From the NCBI GenBank assembly GCA_032250805.1, contig JAVVEM010000002.1:57415-121414 (forward strand): a stretch of DNA of 64,000 nucleotides. The letters run 5' to 3'. A model generated the notes under the pieces. That model saw only the letters and a list, made by a program, of their open reading frames with translations. It made no database searches and was not told the DNA's origin. Position numbers and translations under genes: made by a program. The stretch comes from B18-G4 sp032250805. Lineage in GTDB: Bacteria; Bacteroidota; Bacteroidia; Bacteroidales; B18-G4. The stretch's first letter is position 1; every line of letters begins with the position of its first letter. Of this stretch, positions 36,443-46,038 are shown one piece after another.

Positions 36443-37726
36443 CTATTTATGGTCAATTGCAGGAAGGATTTTTGTTACGACTTCGCCAAACCCAATCCTT
36501 ACATTTTCATTTTTTGCATATCCCCGCATGATGATGGTGTCATGATCGTGGATAAACTTACGTTCGCTGCCATCACTCAGTTTCAGGGGCTTGGTACCTT
36601 TCCAGGCCAGCTCAAGCATAGAGCCAAACGTACCGGGTTCAGGGCCGCTGATGGTACCACTACCATACATATCGCCCGGATTAATGTTACAACCATTTAT
36701 CGTTTGGTGGGCCAGTTGTTGTGCCATGTTCCAGTACATAAACCTGAAATTGGACCGACAAACTGTATTTTCATCCCCATTGTCGGGTTTGATCAGTACT
36801 TCGAGACTTATATCGAAGCTTTTCTTTCCTTCAAAGCGAAGATAAGGCAGCACAGGAGGATCCTGTATTGGTCCTTCAACCCTGAAAGGTTCAAGCGCAT
36901 CAAGAGTAACAATCCATGGCGAAACAACCGAACCGAAACTCTTTCCGAGAAAAGGGCCCAGCGGAACATATTCCCATTTTTGAATGTCCCTTGCAGAAAG
37001 ATCGTTAAAAAGCACCATTCCAAAAATGTGATCTTCGGCCTGGTCAATAGGGATCTGTCCGCCAAGCTTTGTGGTCGTTGATGTAATAAATGCCATTTCA
37101 AGTTCGAAATCAAGCAGGCGGCTTGGCCCGAAAGAAGGGTTTACTTCATCATCAGCTTTTGTCTGGCCCATGGGCCTGCGAATATCAGTTCCACTCACCA
37201 CGATCGACGAACTTCGCCCGTGATAACCAACCGGGATATGCTTCCAGTTTGGAAGCAGTGCATTTTCGGGGTCGCGAAACATAATGCCTACGTTTGTAGC
37301 ATGCTCCATGCTGCTGTAAAAATCGGTGTAATCGCCCACATGTACCGGCATCAGCATCTGTGTATCTGCAATATCGAATAATGCCAGGCTGAGTGCATCT
37401 TTGTTTTCACGCAATTCGTTGTTTCCTGTGCTGAACAATTCGGCAATCCTGTTTCTCACCTTTGATGTTACCGCTTTGCCGAGGGCGATAAAATCGTTGA
37501 GTACCGGGGCGTAAAAAACACTGAGATCGTCAAGGTCCATAAGGTCGAAATACCCAAAGTCGGCCAGCACGGAAAGATCGATCACGGTGTTGCCTATACG
37601 TGTAGCCGGAACAGGATCTCTGCCGGAGGCACTGATAATACCGAAAGGGATGTTCTGGACCGGAAAATCTGAGTTTTCCTGAACATCAATCCAGGTCTTT
37701 AAAGAAGGATCATTGGCTAATATCAT
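36443..37726 (-). CDS. fahA: Fumarylacetoacetase
   Basis: Final step of tyrosine catabolism, hydrolysing fumarylacetoacetate to fumarate and acetoacetate. The length (427) is normal for the FAH type. It carries an N-terminal SH3-like domain (FGIISASGRDPVPATRIG) and the catalytic domain with HVGDYTDFYSSMEHATNVG, GRSSSIVVSGTDIRRPMGQ, FELEMAF, NDLSARDIQKWEYVPLGPFLGKSF and GTISGPEPGTFGSMLELAW. It is 46 bases downstream of hppD. Confidence 0.96.
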   Translation of the reverse strand: MILANDPSLKTWIDVQENSDFPVQNIPFGIISASGRDPVPATRIGNTVIDLSVLADFGYFDLMDLDDLSVFYAPVLNDFIALGKAVTSKVRNRIAELFSTGNNELRENKDALSLALFDIADTQMLMPVHVGDYTDFYSSMEHATNVGIMFRDPENALLPNWKHIPVGYHGRSSSIVVSGTDIRRPMGQTKADDEVNPSFGPSRLLDFELEMAFITSTTTKLGGQIPIDQAEDHIFGMVLFNDLSARDIQKWEYVPLGPFLGKSFGSVVSPWIVTLDALEPFRVEGPIQDPPVLPYLRFEGKKSFDISLEVLIKPDNGDENTVCRSNFRFMYWNMAQQLAHQTINGCNINPGDMYGSGTISGPEPGTFGSMLELAWKGTKPLKLSDGSERKFIHDHDTIIMRGYAKNENVRIGFGEVVTKILPAIDHK

Positions 37727-37772
37727 AAGTTAATTATTAATCACTGGTACATTGTGAATTATAAAATGCAAA

Positions 37773-38867
37773 TTATAAGGTTCCTCTGCGTTCCTGCTCG
37801 CGTTCGATAGATTCAAACAAGGCTTTAAAATTTCCTTTTCCGAATGATTTCGCACCTTTGCGCTGAATAATTTCAAAGAAAACTGTGGGCCGGTCTTCAA
37901 CCGGTCTGGTAAATATCTGCAGCAGGTAACCTTCATCATCACGGTCGATAAGAATGCCCAGTTCCTTCAGTGAATTCAGCTTTTCGTCAATCTCCCCAAC
38001 CCTGTCGAGAACTGTTTCATAGTAAGCATCAGGGATAGAAAGAAACTCCACTCCCCTGGCACTCAACTCACCCACAGTTTTAATGATATCGTTGGTTGCC
38101 ATGGCCACATGCTGCACACCGGCACCCCTGTAAAAATTAATAAACTCTTCGATCTGTGATACTTTGCGTCCTTCTGCGGGTTCATTGATCGGGAATTTTA
38201 TCCTGCCATTATCGTTCGACATTACCTTGCTCATCAAAGCCGTATATTCGGTCGAAATATCTTTGTCGTCGAATGAGATCAGTTGCTTAAATCCCATCAC
38301 ATCCCCATAGAACCTTGCCCACTTGTTCATCTCGCCCCAGCCAACATTGCCTACCATGTGATCGATATATTTCAGGCCTGCAGGCTCTGGCCTGTAGCCG
38401 GGCTCCCATTTTTCAAAGCCCGGAAGAAACAGGCCTTTATAGTTTTTTCTTTCCACAAAAACATGCACCGTATCACCATAAGTATGGATGCCAGCCATTA
38501 CAACTTCACCGTGTTCATCTTTTTTGGTATAGGGCTCGAAATATGATTTTGCCCCACGCGAAGTGGTTTCTTTCCACGACCGGCTGGCATCATCAACCCA
38601 TAGTGCGATTACCTTCACGCCGTCGCCGTGTTCTTTTACGTGATCAGCAACAGGAGAGTCGGGCACCAATGCCGTTGTAAATACAAACCTGATCTTGTCC
38701 TGGATAAGCACATAGGAAGTTTTTTCCTTGTCGCCCGTTTCCAGTCCACTATATGCCAGTGGCTGAAATCCGAAGGCAGACTGGTAATAATAGGCTACCT
38801 GCTTGGCATTGCCTACATAAAATTCTACATAATCAGTCCCGTTTATGGGGAGGAAATCCTGGTTCAT
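37773..38867 (-). CDS. hppD: 4-hydroxyphenylpyruvate dioxygenase
   Basis: Converts 4-hydroxyphenylpyruvate to homogentisate using O2 and Fe(II). The 364-residue protein has two vicinal-oxygen-chelate domains; the iron ligands in the C-terminal half are His170 (KYIDHMVGNV), His253 (VQHVAMATND) and Glu332 (TVFFEIIQRKG). The C-terminal helix segment (GAKSFGKGNFKALFESIEREQ) that gates the active site is present. It lies 12 bases downstream of hmgA. Confidence 0.97.
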   Translation of the reverse strand: MNQDFLPINGTDYVEFYVGNAKQVAYYYQSAFGFQPLAYSGLETGDKEKTSYVLIQDKIRFVFTTALVPDSPVADHVKEHGDGVKVIALWVDDASRSWKETTSRGAKSYFEPYTKKDEHGEVVMAGIHTYGDTVHVFVERKNYKGLFLPGFEKWEPGYRPEPAGLKYIDHMVGNVGWGEMNKWARFYGDVMGFKQLISFDDKDISTEYTALMSKVMSNDNGRIKFPINEPAEGRKVSQIEEFINFYRGAGVQHVAMATNDIIKTVGELSARGVEFLSIPDAYYETVLDRVGEIDEKLNSLKELGILIDRDDEGYLLQIFTRPVEDRPTVFFEIIQRKGAKSFGKGNFKALFESIEREQERRGTL

Positions 38868-38879
38868 AGCTTTTAATTT

Positions 38880-40049
38880 TTATTGTTCCTGATCATCAAG
38901 CCAGCTCAGGTAATAATCCTTGTCTTCAATCGACATGGCTTCCTTGGTAAGCTTGAGTGGTTTAAAGGTGTCGATCATTACCGCCAGTTCGTTGGTTTCT
39001 TTTTTTCCGATACCTTTTTCTACTGCACCCGGATGCGGGCCATGAGGTATGCCCGTGGGGTGCAGGGTCAATTGTCCGCGTTCAACATGTTTGCGGCTCA
39101 TAAATTCGCCATCCACATAATAGAGCACCTCATCAGAATCAACGTTACTGTGGTTGTAGGGCACAGGTATGGCATTTGGATGATAGTCGTACAACCTGGG
39201 CACGAACGCACAGGTAACATAGTTATGCCCCTCAAAGGTCTGGTGTACAGGAGGTGGTTGATGTATCCTTCCCGTAATGGGTTCGAAATCATGGATCGAC
39301 AGAGCATAGGGGTATTGGTATCCGTCCCACCCGATCAGATCAAACGGATGTGTGGCGTAATGATACGGAAACATCATGTGGTCGCGCTTAACAAAGATAA
39401 GGAAATCGGCTTTCTCATCATGGGTTTCGAGTTTGTCTGGCACACGTATATCCCGCTCATAGAAGGGGGCATGTTCAAGCAACTGGCCGGCCCTGCTCAC
39501 ATAGCGTTTGGGGAACCTTATCGGTGAATAGGATTCCATAATAAGCAAGCGGTTGGCATCGGCGTTAAAATGCAACTGGTAAATCACTCCACGTGGGATG
39601 ATAAGGTGGTCGCCCGGTTTGAATGGAAGCAGGCCATACATGGTCTTCAGAACGCCTTCGCCCTCATGTACAAAGATCATTTCATCAGCACCGGAGTTTT
39701 TGAAAAAATATTCTGTCATCGACCGCTTTGGTGCTGCAAGAATAATTGAAATGTCGTTGTTGAACATCATGGTTTTTCTGCTTTGCAGGTAGTCATCTGC
39801 GGGTTTTACCGAAAAACCCTGAAAGCTTCTGTGCTGCAGGTTTTGCTCAACAGCCACTTCGGGAGCAACACTGTATGGCGTATCCACGGACTTTACCTGT
39901 GTTGGAGGATGTATATGATACACCAGCGAATAATCATCAGAGAATCCTTCGGTACTTACCAGTTGTTCGGCATATAAACCGCCACCTGGTTTACGGAATT
40001 GGGTGTGTCGTTTGGGTGGAATTTTTCCCAGTCGATGATAAAATGACAT
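38880..40049 (-). CDS. hmgA: Homogentisate 1,2-dioxygenase
   Basis: Opens the aromatic ring of homogentisate with O2. A 389-residue cupin-type enzyme; the C-terminal core holds the metal-binding segment with HPFDLIGWDGYQYPYALSIHDFEP, PPPVHQTFEGHNYVTCAFVP and HSNVDSDEVLYYVDGEF through LHPTGIPHGPHPG, providing His/Glu/His ligands. It is the first gene of the hmgA-hppD-fahA-flavin reductase unit, so the promoter region upstream (40050-40313), with its palindrome at 40161-40177, should control the whole unit. The protein is somewhat shorter than the classical 430-residue form. Confidence 0.95.
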   Translation of the reverse strand: MSFYHRLGKIPPKRHTQFRKPGGGLYAEQLVSTEGFSDDYSLVYHIHPPTQVKSVDTPYSVAPEVAVEQNLQHRSFQGFSVKPADDYLQSRKTMMFNNDISIILAAPKRSMTEYFFKNSGADEMIFVHEGEGVLKTMYGLLPFKPGDHLIIPRGVIYQLHFNADANRLLIMESYSPIRFPKRYVSRAGQLLEHAPFYERDIRVPDKLETHDEKADFLIFVKRDHMMFPYHYATHPFDLIGWDGYQYPYALSIHDFEPITGRIHQPPPVHQTFEGHNYVTCAFVPRLYDYHPNAIPVPYNHSNVDSDEVLYYVDGEFMSRKHVERGQLTLHPTGIPHGPHPGAVEKGIGKKETNELAVMIDTFKPLKLTKEAMSIEDKDYYLSWLDDQEQ

Positions 40050-40150
40050 TTTTCTGAGGGTTTTTAATGATTGATCTTACTCATGTCGTACGCGAGCTAA
40101 TTATACTGAAAATTAAACATATTTTGGCACTTATTGTTCAAGAAGGAGAG

Positions 40151-40177
40151 AATTGTTGCCTGATAAACAATTTATCA
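40151..40177. promoter_or_regulatory. Overlapping palindromes upstream of the tyrosine-degradation operon
   Basis: TGATAAA-CAA-TTTATCA (40161-40177) is a perfect 17-bp palindrome and overlaps a second inverted repeat, AATTGTT-(8)-AACAATT (40151-40172). They sit about 110 bases upstream of hmgA in the otherwise featureless 264-base gap before the dihydroorotate-dehydrogenase-like gene. Either could be the operator for a pathway regulator; no regulator gene is adjacent. Confidence 0.5.
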
Positions 40178-40313
40178 AATGCCTGAAGCACTTTTCCCAC
40201 GCAGGCAACCGGGTCATTCGCCTCATACCCGCTGCCTTAAGCCAATACCGTTAAGAAGTTTAAGGATCAAATTAAAATTTCATTACACTTTACCACATGC
40301 CTCAGGCCTCATT

Positions 40314-41300
40314 CTATTCTATTCCCGAAAAGTGTTTCATGAACTGCACCCGCTCGTAGGCAGCGGGGTTATCTACTTCTTTGATGCTCATTTTACCAAT
40401 AAAGTCTTTGGTTTTTTCAAAACCATGCTTTTCCATCCAGTCTTCAAGGAACTTTAGCATGGCACCGATCTGTTCAAATCCACTTTTATAAAGCACAGAA
40501 CTGATCTGCACAGCCTTTGCACCGGCAAGCAATTGTTTAACCAGGGCGGCACCATCGTGGACACCTGTTGAGGCCGCAATATCGCAATGCAGGCGTGACG
40601 ACAGCATGGCAACCCAGCGGAGCGACAAGGCCAGTTCCTCAGGATGACTAAATACATTAGAGGAAGTAATTTTAAATTTATCGATATCGATATCGGGGGA
40701 GAAAAACCTGTTAAACAACACCATCCCTTTAATTCCTGTCCATGAAAGTTTCAGCGTTGTATTGGCAAGGCCTGAAAAGTATGAACTGATCTTTACAGCA
40801 ATGGGCAGGTTAACTTCTTTTTTTACTTTTTCGATGATGTCAAAATATACGGCTTCATTCTGCGATCCATCACGCTTTGGGTCTGATGGAAGGATAAAAA
40901 TATTTAACTCGAGGCCATCGGCACCGGCATTCTGTATCTTGCCGGCAAACGAGATCCAATCGGTTGATGATACGCAATTGATGCTGGCGATAACCGGGAT
41001 ATCAACCGCCTGTTTTGTTCCCTTGACCAGGTTGATGTAGTTTTCAACATCGTTATGTTTAGAGTATTGGCTGATATAGTCGTCGGCCTCGGGATAGGAA
41101 AAATTACTTCCCTGGCTGTGCATGGTTTTGTTGATCATGTGATTGATCTGCTCCTCAAACAATGATTTCAACACAACGGCAGCGGCACCGTTTTTTTCTA
41201 TTTCAATAATATTCTCAATAGAATTTGTCAGTCCTGAGCTGCCGACAATAATGGGATTTTTAAGTTCGAAACCCATATAGGAAGTTGATAAATTGGCCAT
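40314..41300 (-). CDS. Dihydroorotate dehydrogenase-like flavoprotein
   Basis: A 328-residue TIM-barrel flavoprotein with LSTSYMGFELKNPIIVGSSGLT, PVIASINCVSSTDW, GADGLELNIF, LPIAVKISSYFSG and STGVHDGAALVKQLLAGAKAVQISS. The layout matches the group annotated as dihydroorotate-dehydrogenase-like proteins, which lack strong evidence for a pyrimidine role. The active-site base region differs from classical PyrD, so I do not assign orotate synthesis. It sits alone between hmgA and the S41 protease gene. Confidence 0.85.
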   Translation of the reverse strand: MANLSTSYMGFELKNPIIVGSSGLTNSIENIIEIEKNGAAAVVLKSLFEEQINHMINKTMHSQGSNFSYPEADDYISQYSKHNDVENYINLVKGTKQAVDIPVIASINCVSSTDWISFAGKIQNAGADGLELNIFILPSDPKRDGSQNEAVYFDIIEKVKKEVNLPIAVKISSYFSGLANTTLKLSWTGIKGMVLFNRFFSPDIDIDKFKITSSNVFSHPEELALSLRWVAMLSSRLHCDIAASTGVHDGAALVKQLLAGAKAVQISSVLYKSGFEQIGAMLKFLEDWMEKHGFEKTKDFIGKMSIKEVDNPAAYERVQFMKHFSGIE

Positions 41301-41365
41301 TCTATCTTGTTTAAATTAGAGTTAAGGATAAACAAATTTATACAAATTTTCGTTATCAAAAGATG

Positions 41366-43003
41366 TTAATACTGAATTTTCCATTCATCAAACAGAGCAT
41401 CGTTATTCATCACCTCCATAGCTTTGATAAATCCGTCGTCGATGACAGTAAATACCTGGTATGATGCCGACACATCCCAGATGTTCCGGGCCATCCAGGC
41501 TTTAATCTGTACTTCGAGGTATGCTTTGGAGCGGTTAAATCCTTCCTGATCGAATGTAACGCCCATATTCTCGCCGAAGGCGATAAAATTATCCATGAAT
41601 TGCTTATCGGGATTAAAGCCCTTTATGTAATCTTTTACTTCGGGATATTGCTTCAGAATGTCATCGCGGTGGTCGTCGACATATTGCACTGTAAACTGGT
41701 TCAGAACCCCTTTTCTGCGGATTTCGGTATAATAATCCGAGATCCAGGTTGAATCCCAGGGCACAAAAATATCGGGCATGATACCTCCACCACCAAAAAC
41801 AACGCGTCCGGCAGGTGTGGTATATTTAAGGGAATCAGGAAATTTTATGCTGTCGGCATGCACCAGTTCGCCATGCTTCATACGGTTAAAAATGTCGAGG
41901 TAGTAATCTTCCACGCCGTTGTTGTAGGGTTTCTGAATGCTTCGTCCTGTGGGGGTATGATACCTTGAAGTGGTAAGCCTGATAACCGATCCGTCGGGCA
42001 GCGGAAAAGGTCTTTGCACCAGTCCCTTTCCAAACGATCTCCTGCCAATGATAATGGCCCGGTCCCAATCCTGTACTGCTCCGGCGACGATCTCACTGGC
42101 ACTTGCCGAGCCTTCATCAATCAATATCAAAAGCTTGCCATCGCGAAATATCCCTCCGGGTTTTGAAAGATATTTCTGCATTGGGGCTTTGAGGCCTTCG
42201 GTATATACGATCATCTTTCCTCCCTCCAGAAACTGGTCGGAAAGGTCGATGGCCGTTCCGAGGTATCCGCCCGAATTTCCGCGAAGATCGAGCATCAGGT
42301 TTTTCATTCCTTCTACCCGCAGCCTGGTAACTGCCACAATAAATTCATCAAGTGTAGTGGCCGAAAAGCGGTTCAGTTTGATATAACCGGTTTCGGGCGA
42401 AGCCATAAAAACAGCATCAATGCTATTGATCGGTATCTTGTCTCGCTCAATGGTATAATCAATAAGTGAGCTTCTGCCTTTGCGGTAGATGCTCACATCA
42501 ACAGTGGTCCCCTTTTTGCCACGCAGCCGGTCCATAACATACTGATTATTGACCTTATCGCCATAGGCTGCAGTGTCGTTTATTTTGATGATCTTATCGC
42601 CCGCCATGATGCCCAGCCTCTCTGATGGTCCGCCGGGAATTGGAGCAATTACGAGGATGGTATCTTTAAAAATCTGGAAAGTGATCCCGATCCCTTCAAA
42701 GCTTCCACGAAGAGGTTCTTCGGCACGGTCAATTTCTTTTTTAGGTATATAGGAAGAATGGGGATCCAGTTCTTTCAGGGTTTCAATGATCGCATTATCA
42801 ACCAGGTCTTCAAGGTCGACCGAATCGATATAAGCATAATCGACAAGCTGATAGAGGGCAACAATTTTCTGGATATTATCTTTTACTTCCTGGCTTTGGG
42901 CCAATACGGTTGATTTGCCTGAAAAAAGAAATGCAATTATTAAGATCAGGAGAAAACCTGATCTGCGAAAGATCCTTAACATGTGTCTGAGTTTTACGTT
43001 CAT
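41366..43003 (-). CDS. S41-family C-terminal processing peptidase
   Basis: Periplasmic Ser-Lys protease. About 545 residues from the ATG at 43003, giving a signal peptide ending near VLAQS; an earlier in-frame start at 43057 only lengthens the N-terminus. A PDZ domain spans about residues 85-170 (EGIGITFQIFKDTILV, GDKIIKINDTAAYG). The catalytic region has MLDLRGNSGGYLGTAIDLS, the nucleophile segment DEGSASASEIVAGA and the Lys in RRSFGKGLVQ. It probably processes or degrades exported proteins. Confidence 0.94.
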   Translation of the reverse strand: MNVKLRHMLRIFRRSGFLLILIIAFLFSGKSTVLAQSQEVKDNIQKIVALYQLVDYAYIDSVDLEDLVDNAIIETLKELDPHSSYIPKKEIDRAEEPLRGSFEGIGITFQIFKDTILVIAPIPGGPSERLGIMAGDKIIKINDTAAYGDKVNNQYVMDRLRGKKGTTVDVSIYRKGRSSLIDYTIERDKIPINSIDAVFMASPETGYIKLNRFSATTLDEFIVAVTRLRVEGMKNLMLDLRGNSGGYLGTAIDLSDQFLEGGKMIVYTEGLKAPMQKYLSKPGGIFRDGKLLILIDEGSASASEIVAGAVQDWDRAIIIGRRSFGKGLVQRPFPLPDGSVIRLTTSRYHTPTGRSIQKPYNNGVEDYYLDIFNRMKHGELVHADSIKFPDSLKYTTPAGRVVFGGGGIMPDIFVPWDSTWISDYYTEIRRKGVLNQFTVQYVDDHRDDILKQYPEVKDYIKGFNPDKQFMDNFIAFGENMGVTFDQEGFNRSKAYLEVQIKAWMARNIWDVSASYQVFTVIDDGFIKAMEVMNNDALFDEWKIQY

Positions 43004-43102
43004 ATTTATCACATCCAAAAGTAAGCAAAAAATGAGCCATGGAGTGTAAAGGAACACCCAACAGTGTTAAAAAACGTTAATCCTTCAGCAGGGTTAAGTG
43101 CT

Positions 43103-45202
43103 TTAATATTCAAGGAGCGACTTTGCAGCCTGGTACACTTTTTCGGCATCGGGAAGTATCGCTGCTTCGAGTATACGGTTAAACCCTACCGGTGTGAAGG
43201 TCGACCCCACACGTTTTACGGGTGCATCGAGTTGTTCAAAAGCACGTTCATTGATCAGGCTCACGACTTCACCACCAAAACCGGCAAAAACCTTATCTTC
43301 ATGCACAACGAGTGCACGATTGGTTTTGCTCACCGATTCAATAATGGCATCTTCATCAAGAGGAATGAGCGATCTAAGGTCGATCACCTCCACCTCACGG
43401 TCCAGCTCTTTTTTGATCTTTTCAGCAGCTTTCAGGCAAAGATGTGTTGCATTGCCGTAGGTGATCATGCTAAGGTCGTTACCTTCCCTGCGGATGCGTG
43501 CTTTTCCGAAGGGAACTTCAAATTCTTCCGGCACAAGCGCCTCGGCCAGCGGATCATTATACAATGATTTTGGTTCCAGAAAAATATTCGGGCCCTCGGA
43601 GCGCATGCAGGTGCGCAACAATCCGGCAGCATCATCGGCAAATGAAGGATAAACAATCCTCAGGCCCGGAAGGGTCGTAAGGGTGCCTTCAATGGTTTGC
43701 GAATGATATAGGCCACCCCCGATATATCCGCCCGAAGCCAGCCTGATGGTAACATTTGCTGCAAACTGTCCATTCGAACGCCAGTAATCATGACTGAGCT
43801 CAAGCACCTGCTCCATGGCAGGCCAGAAATAATCGGCAAACTCGGCACCCTCAACCACCACACGTATTTTTTTGTCGTAACGGCTCATGCCGTTGGCGGT
43901 TCCAACAATAAAATCCTCAGCAATAGGAGCATTGAAGACGCGCTCTTTGCCAAATTCCTGCTGCATGCCTTTGGTAACATTAAAAATGCCCCCTTTTTCC
44001 TTGTATGCAACGTCCTGCCCCCAGATAAAGGTGTCAGGATTTTTTCTGAATTCCTCCTTCAGGGTTGTATTCAGGGCGTCGATCAAGCGCATCGACTTTC
44101 CACTGCCATCGGGGAGGCCATCTTTAAACTTAACCGGTTTATAGGGATCGGGGATCACAAAGTCGTAAATGGATGCCGGGTCAGGATCGGGCGATGCAAT
44201 AACTTTTTTATGGGCAGCCGAAATTTCCTTTTTAGCATTTTTATCCAGTTCATCCAATTCCTCTTCAGTAAAAACATCCGAACTGATCAGTTGTTCCCTG
44301 AAACGTTTCAGTGGATCCTGTTCTACAACATCCTGCAGTTCATCATCATCACGGTAAAGTTCATGCCTGTCGGAGTTGGAATGCGAACCCATTCTCACAC
44401 AACTGGCATGGACAATTACGGGGTATCCATTGTCCTGCACATGTTTTTTGGCAAGAGCCATTGCATTCATGGAACTGAATACATCCCTGCCATTGCAATA
44501 AATGATATCGAGGTTTTGAAAACCCTCAAAATTTGTGGCTGCATAAGGATTCGCAGTCTGATCAGTTTTTGGAACAGATATACCATACTCATTATCCTGA
44601 AAGACAAAGATGACCGGTAGTTTTTCGTTTGTTGCACCATTGATGGCTTCATACACATATCCTTCCGAGGTTGACGACTCGCCCTGGCTGCTGATTGCAA
44701 CACCTTTACCGCCATAGTATTTTATTGCCCTGGCCACACCAACTGCATGCAGGGTATGGTTCCCGGTACACGACGATACGTTGTGAATGTTCCACTCAGG
44801 TTTGGCGAAATGGTTCGACATATGCCGCCCCCCGCTTGCAATATCATTCTTCTTCGACAAACCATTCAAAATGATCTCTTCAGCATTGAGCCCTGCCGAT
44901 ATGTTGGTAAGCATATCACGGTAATACGGAAACAAATGGTCGGTTTCCCTGTCGAAGACCTGTCCGATCGCCAGTTGAATGCCATCATGACCCGCATAAG
45001 GTGCATGATATGACCAACCGAGGGCCTGTTTCAGGTAATTTGGCGCTTTATTATCAAGCTGCCTTCCAATGGTCATCAGCGAATACCATTTTTCAAGGAT
45101 TTCCTTTTTGGTATCCTTAATGGTGAATTTTTTGTCTTCCCGTCTAAGCTGTAATCGTTTATTTTTGTGCATGTTCTCTATTGCTTTTGGGGGATCTTCC
45201 AT
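43103..45202 (-). CDS. Fused alpha/beta E1 component of a 2-oxoacid dehydrogenase (branched-chain type)
   Basis: A 699-residue thiamine-diphosphate enzyme with the alpha domain (about 1-350) fused to the beta domain (about 370-699), typical of Bacteroidota. The cofactor motif reads GESSTSEGYVYEAINGA...FQDNEYG, where the first acidic metal ligand is Glu instead of the usual Asp. Beta-domain markers are FNAPIAEDFIVGTANGM, RLASGGYIGGGLYHSQTIEG and VIDLRSLIPLDEDAI. It probably decarboxylates branched-chain 2-oxoacids; no E2/E3 genes are nearby. A second Met at residue 11 (45172) is an alternative start. Confidence 0.92.
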   Translation of the reverse strand: MEDPPKAIENMHKNKRLQLRREDKKFTIKDTKKEILEKWYSLMTIGRQLDNKAPNYLKQALGWSYHAPYAGHDGIQLAIGQVFDRETDHLFPYYRDMLTNISAGLNAEEIILNGLSKKNDIASGGRHMSNHFAKPEWNIHNVSSCTGNHTLHAVGVARAIKYYGGKGVAISSQGESSTSEGYVYEAINGATNEKLPVIFVFQDNEYGISVPKTDQTANPYAATNFEGFQNLDIIYCNGRDVFSSMNAMALAKKHVQDNGYPVIVHASCVRMGSHSNSDRHELYRDDDELQDVVEQDPLKRFREQLISSDVFTEEELDELDKNAKKEISAAHKKVIASPDPDPASIYDFVIPDPYKPVKFKDGLPDGSGKSMRLIDALNTTLKEEFRKNPDTFIWGQDVAYKEKGGIFNVTKGMQQEFGKERVFNAPIAEDFIVGTANGMSRYDKKIRVVVEGAEFADYFWPAMEQVLELSHDYWRSNGQFAANVTIRLASGGYIGGGLYHSQTIEGTLTTLPGLRIVYPSFADDAAGLLRTCMRSEGPNIFLEPKSLYNDPLAEALVPEEFEVPFGKARIRREGNDLSMITYGNATHLCLKAAEKIKKELDREVEVIDLRSLIPLDEDAIIESVSKTNRALVVHEDKVFAGFGGEVVSLINERAFEQLDAPVKRVGSTFTPVGFNRILEAAILPDAEKVYQAAKSLLEY

Positions 45203-45244
45203 CCCGCATGAATTATCGAAACATTAACCAAATTTCATATATTG

Positions 45245-46036
45245 CTAACAAATATCCTGCTTATATTGTTCAGGCCTGCGATCCTCAAAAACATGGTTCA
45301 TAGAGGTAATCATTTTGTTGTGCGCAAGTGAAATATCAATTTCATATTCTATTAACTCTTCCGCTGAGGCTGAAGCTTTCACAAGAATTTCCCCTTTCGG
45401 GTCCAGGATCATCGAACCCCCGTTGAATTCCAGGTCCCTTTCAATGCCGATGCGGTTGGTAGTGGCTATGTAAACATGATTGATCAAGGCCAGGCCCGGG
45501 AGAACTTTGTTTGCATTTTGCGTTAACAGGTTGGAAGGGTGCACGATCAGTTCGGCTCCTTTTTGCGATAATATCCGCCAGGGTTCGGGAAAAAGGTAGT
45601 CAAAGCAAATTTGCATGCCCAGTCTGCAATGCCCTGTATCGTAAACGGCAAGTTCGCCATCACCAGGCAAAAAATATTCCTTTTCATGCATAAACAGGTG
45701 CATTTTGCGGTAAATCCCCATAAGGCCTTCAGGGCCAATAAGCAAAGACGAATTATATATCCCGCTTTTACTTTTTTCATTAAACCCACTTACGATGAAT
45801 TGATTATTTTTTGAAGCCAGATCAGTCAGCATGGCAACATATTCGCTATTGCCGGGATCTTCGGCAAGCGAGATGGCGTGCTCCGGATTGTTGAAATGAT
45901 ATCCGGTTGAGGCCAGTTCGGGCAATACAACAAGTTGTGCTCCGGATAAGCGCCCGATCAATTCCCTGACCGTGATAATATTAGCGGCGATATTGCCAAG
46001 AAGTGGCTCAAATTGAATGAGAGCAATTTTTAACAT
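45245..46036 (-). CDS. Carbon-nitrogen hydrolase (nitrilase superfamily)
   Basis: A 263-residue amidase-fold enzyme with the full catalytic set: Glu40 (LVVLPELASTG), Lys111 (GIYRKMHLF) and Cys144 (LGMQICFDYLFPE). The later SNLL and NRIG elements also fit. The substrate is unknown; omega-amidase and N-carbamoyl amidohydrolase subfamilies are possible. It starts two bases after the tsaC stop, so they form one transcriptional unit. Confidence 0.9.
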   Translation of the reverse strand: MLKIALIQFEPLLGNIAANIITVRELIGRLSGAQLVVLPELASTGYHFNNPEHAISLAEDPGNSEYVAMLTDLASKNNQFIVSGFNEKSKSGIYNSSLLIGPEGLMGIYRKMHLFMHEKEYFLPGDGELAVYDTGHCRLGMQICFDYLFPEPWRILSQKGAELIVHPSNLLTQNANKVLPGLALINHVYIATTNRIGIERDLEFNGGSMILDPKGEILVKASASAEELIEYEIDISLAHNKMITSMNHVFEDRRPEQYKQDIC

Positions 46037-46038
46037 AA

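Noticed and set aside
40050..40313. Possible small gene in the 264-base gap upstream of hmgA
   Set aside because: Only short open frames with no ribosome-binding site or protein-like composition; the palindromes are the only notable content.
43790..44620. 276-codon plus-strand open frame opposite the E1 gene
   Set aside because: Shadow of the fused E1 coding sequence, which has clear family motifs on the other strand.
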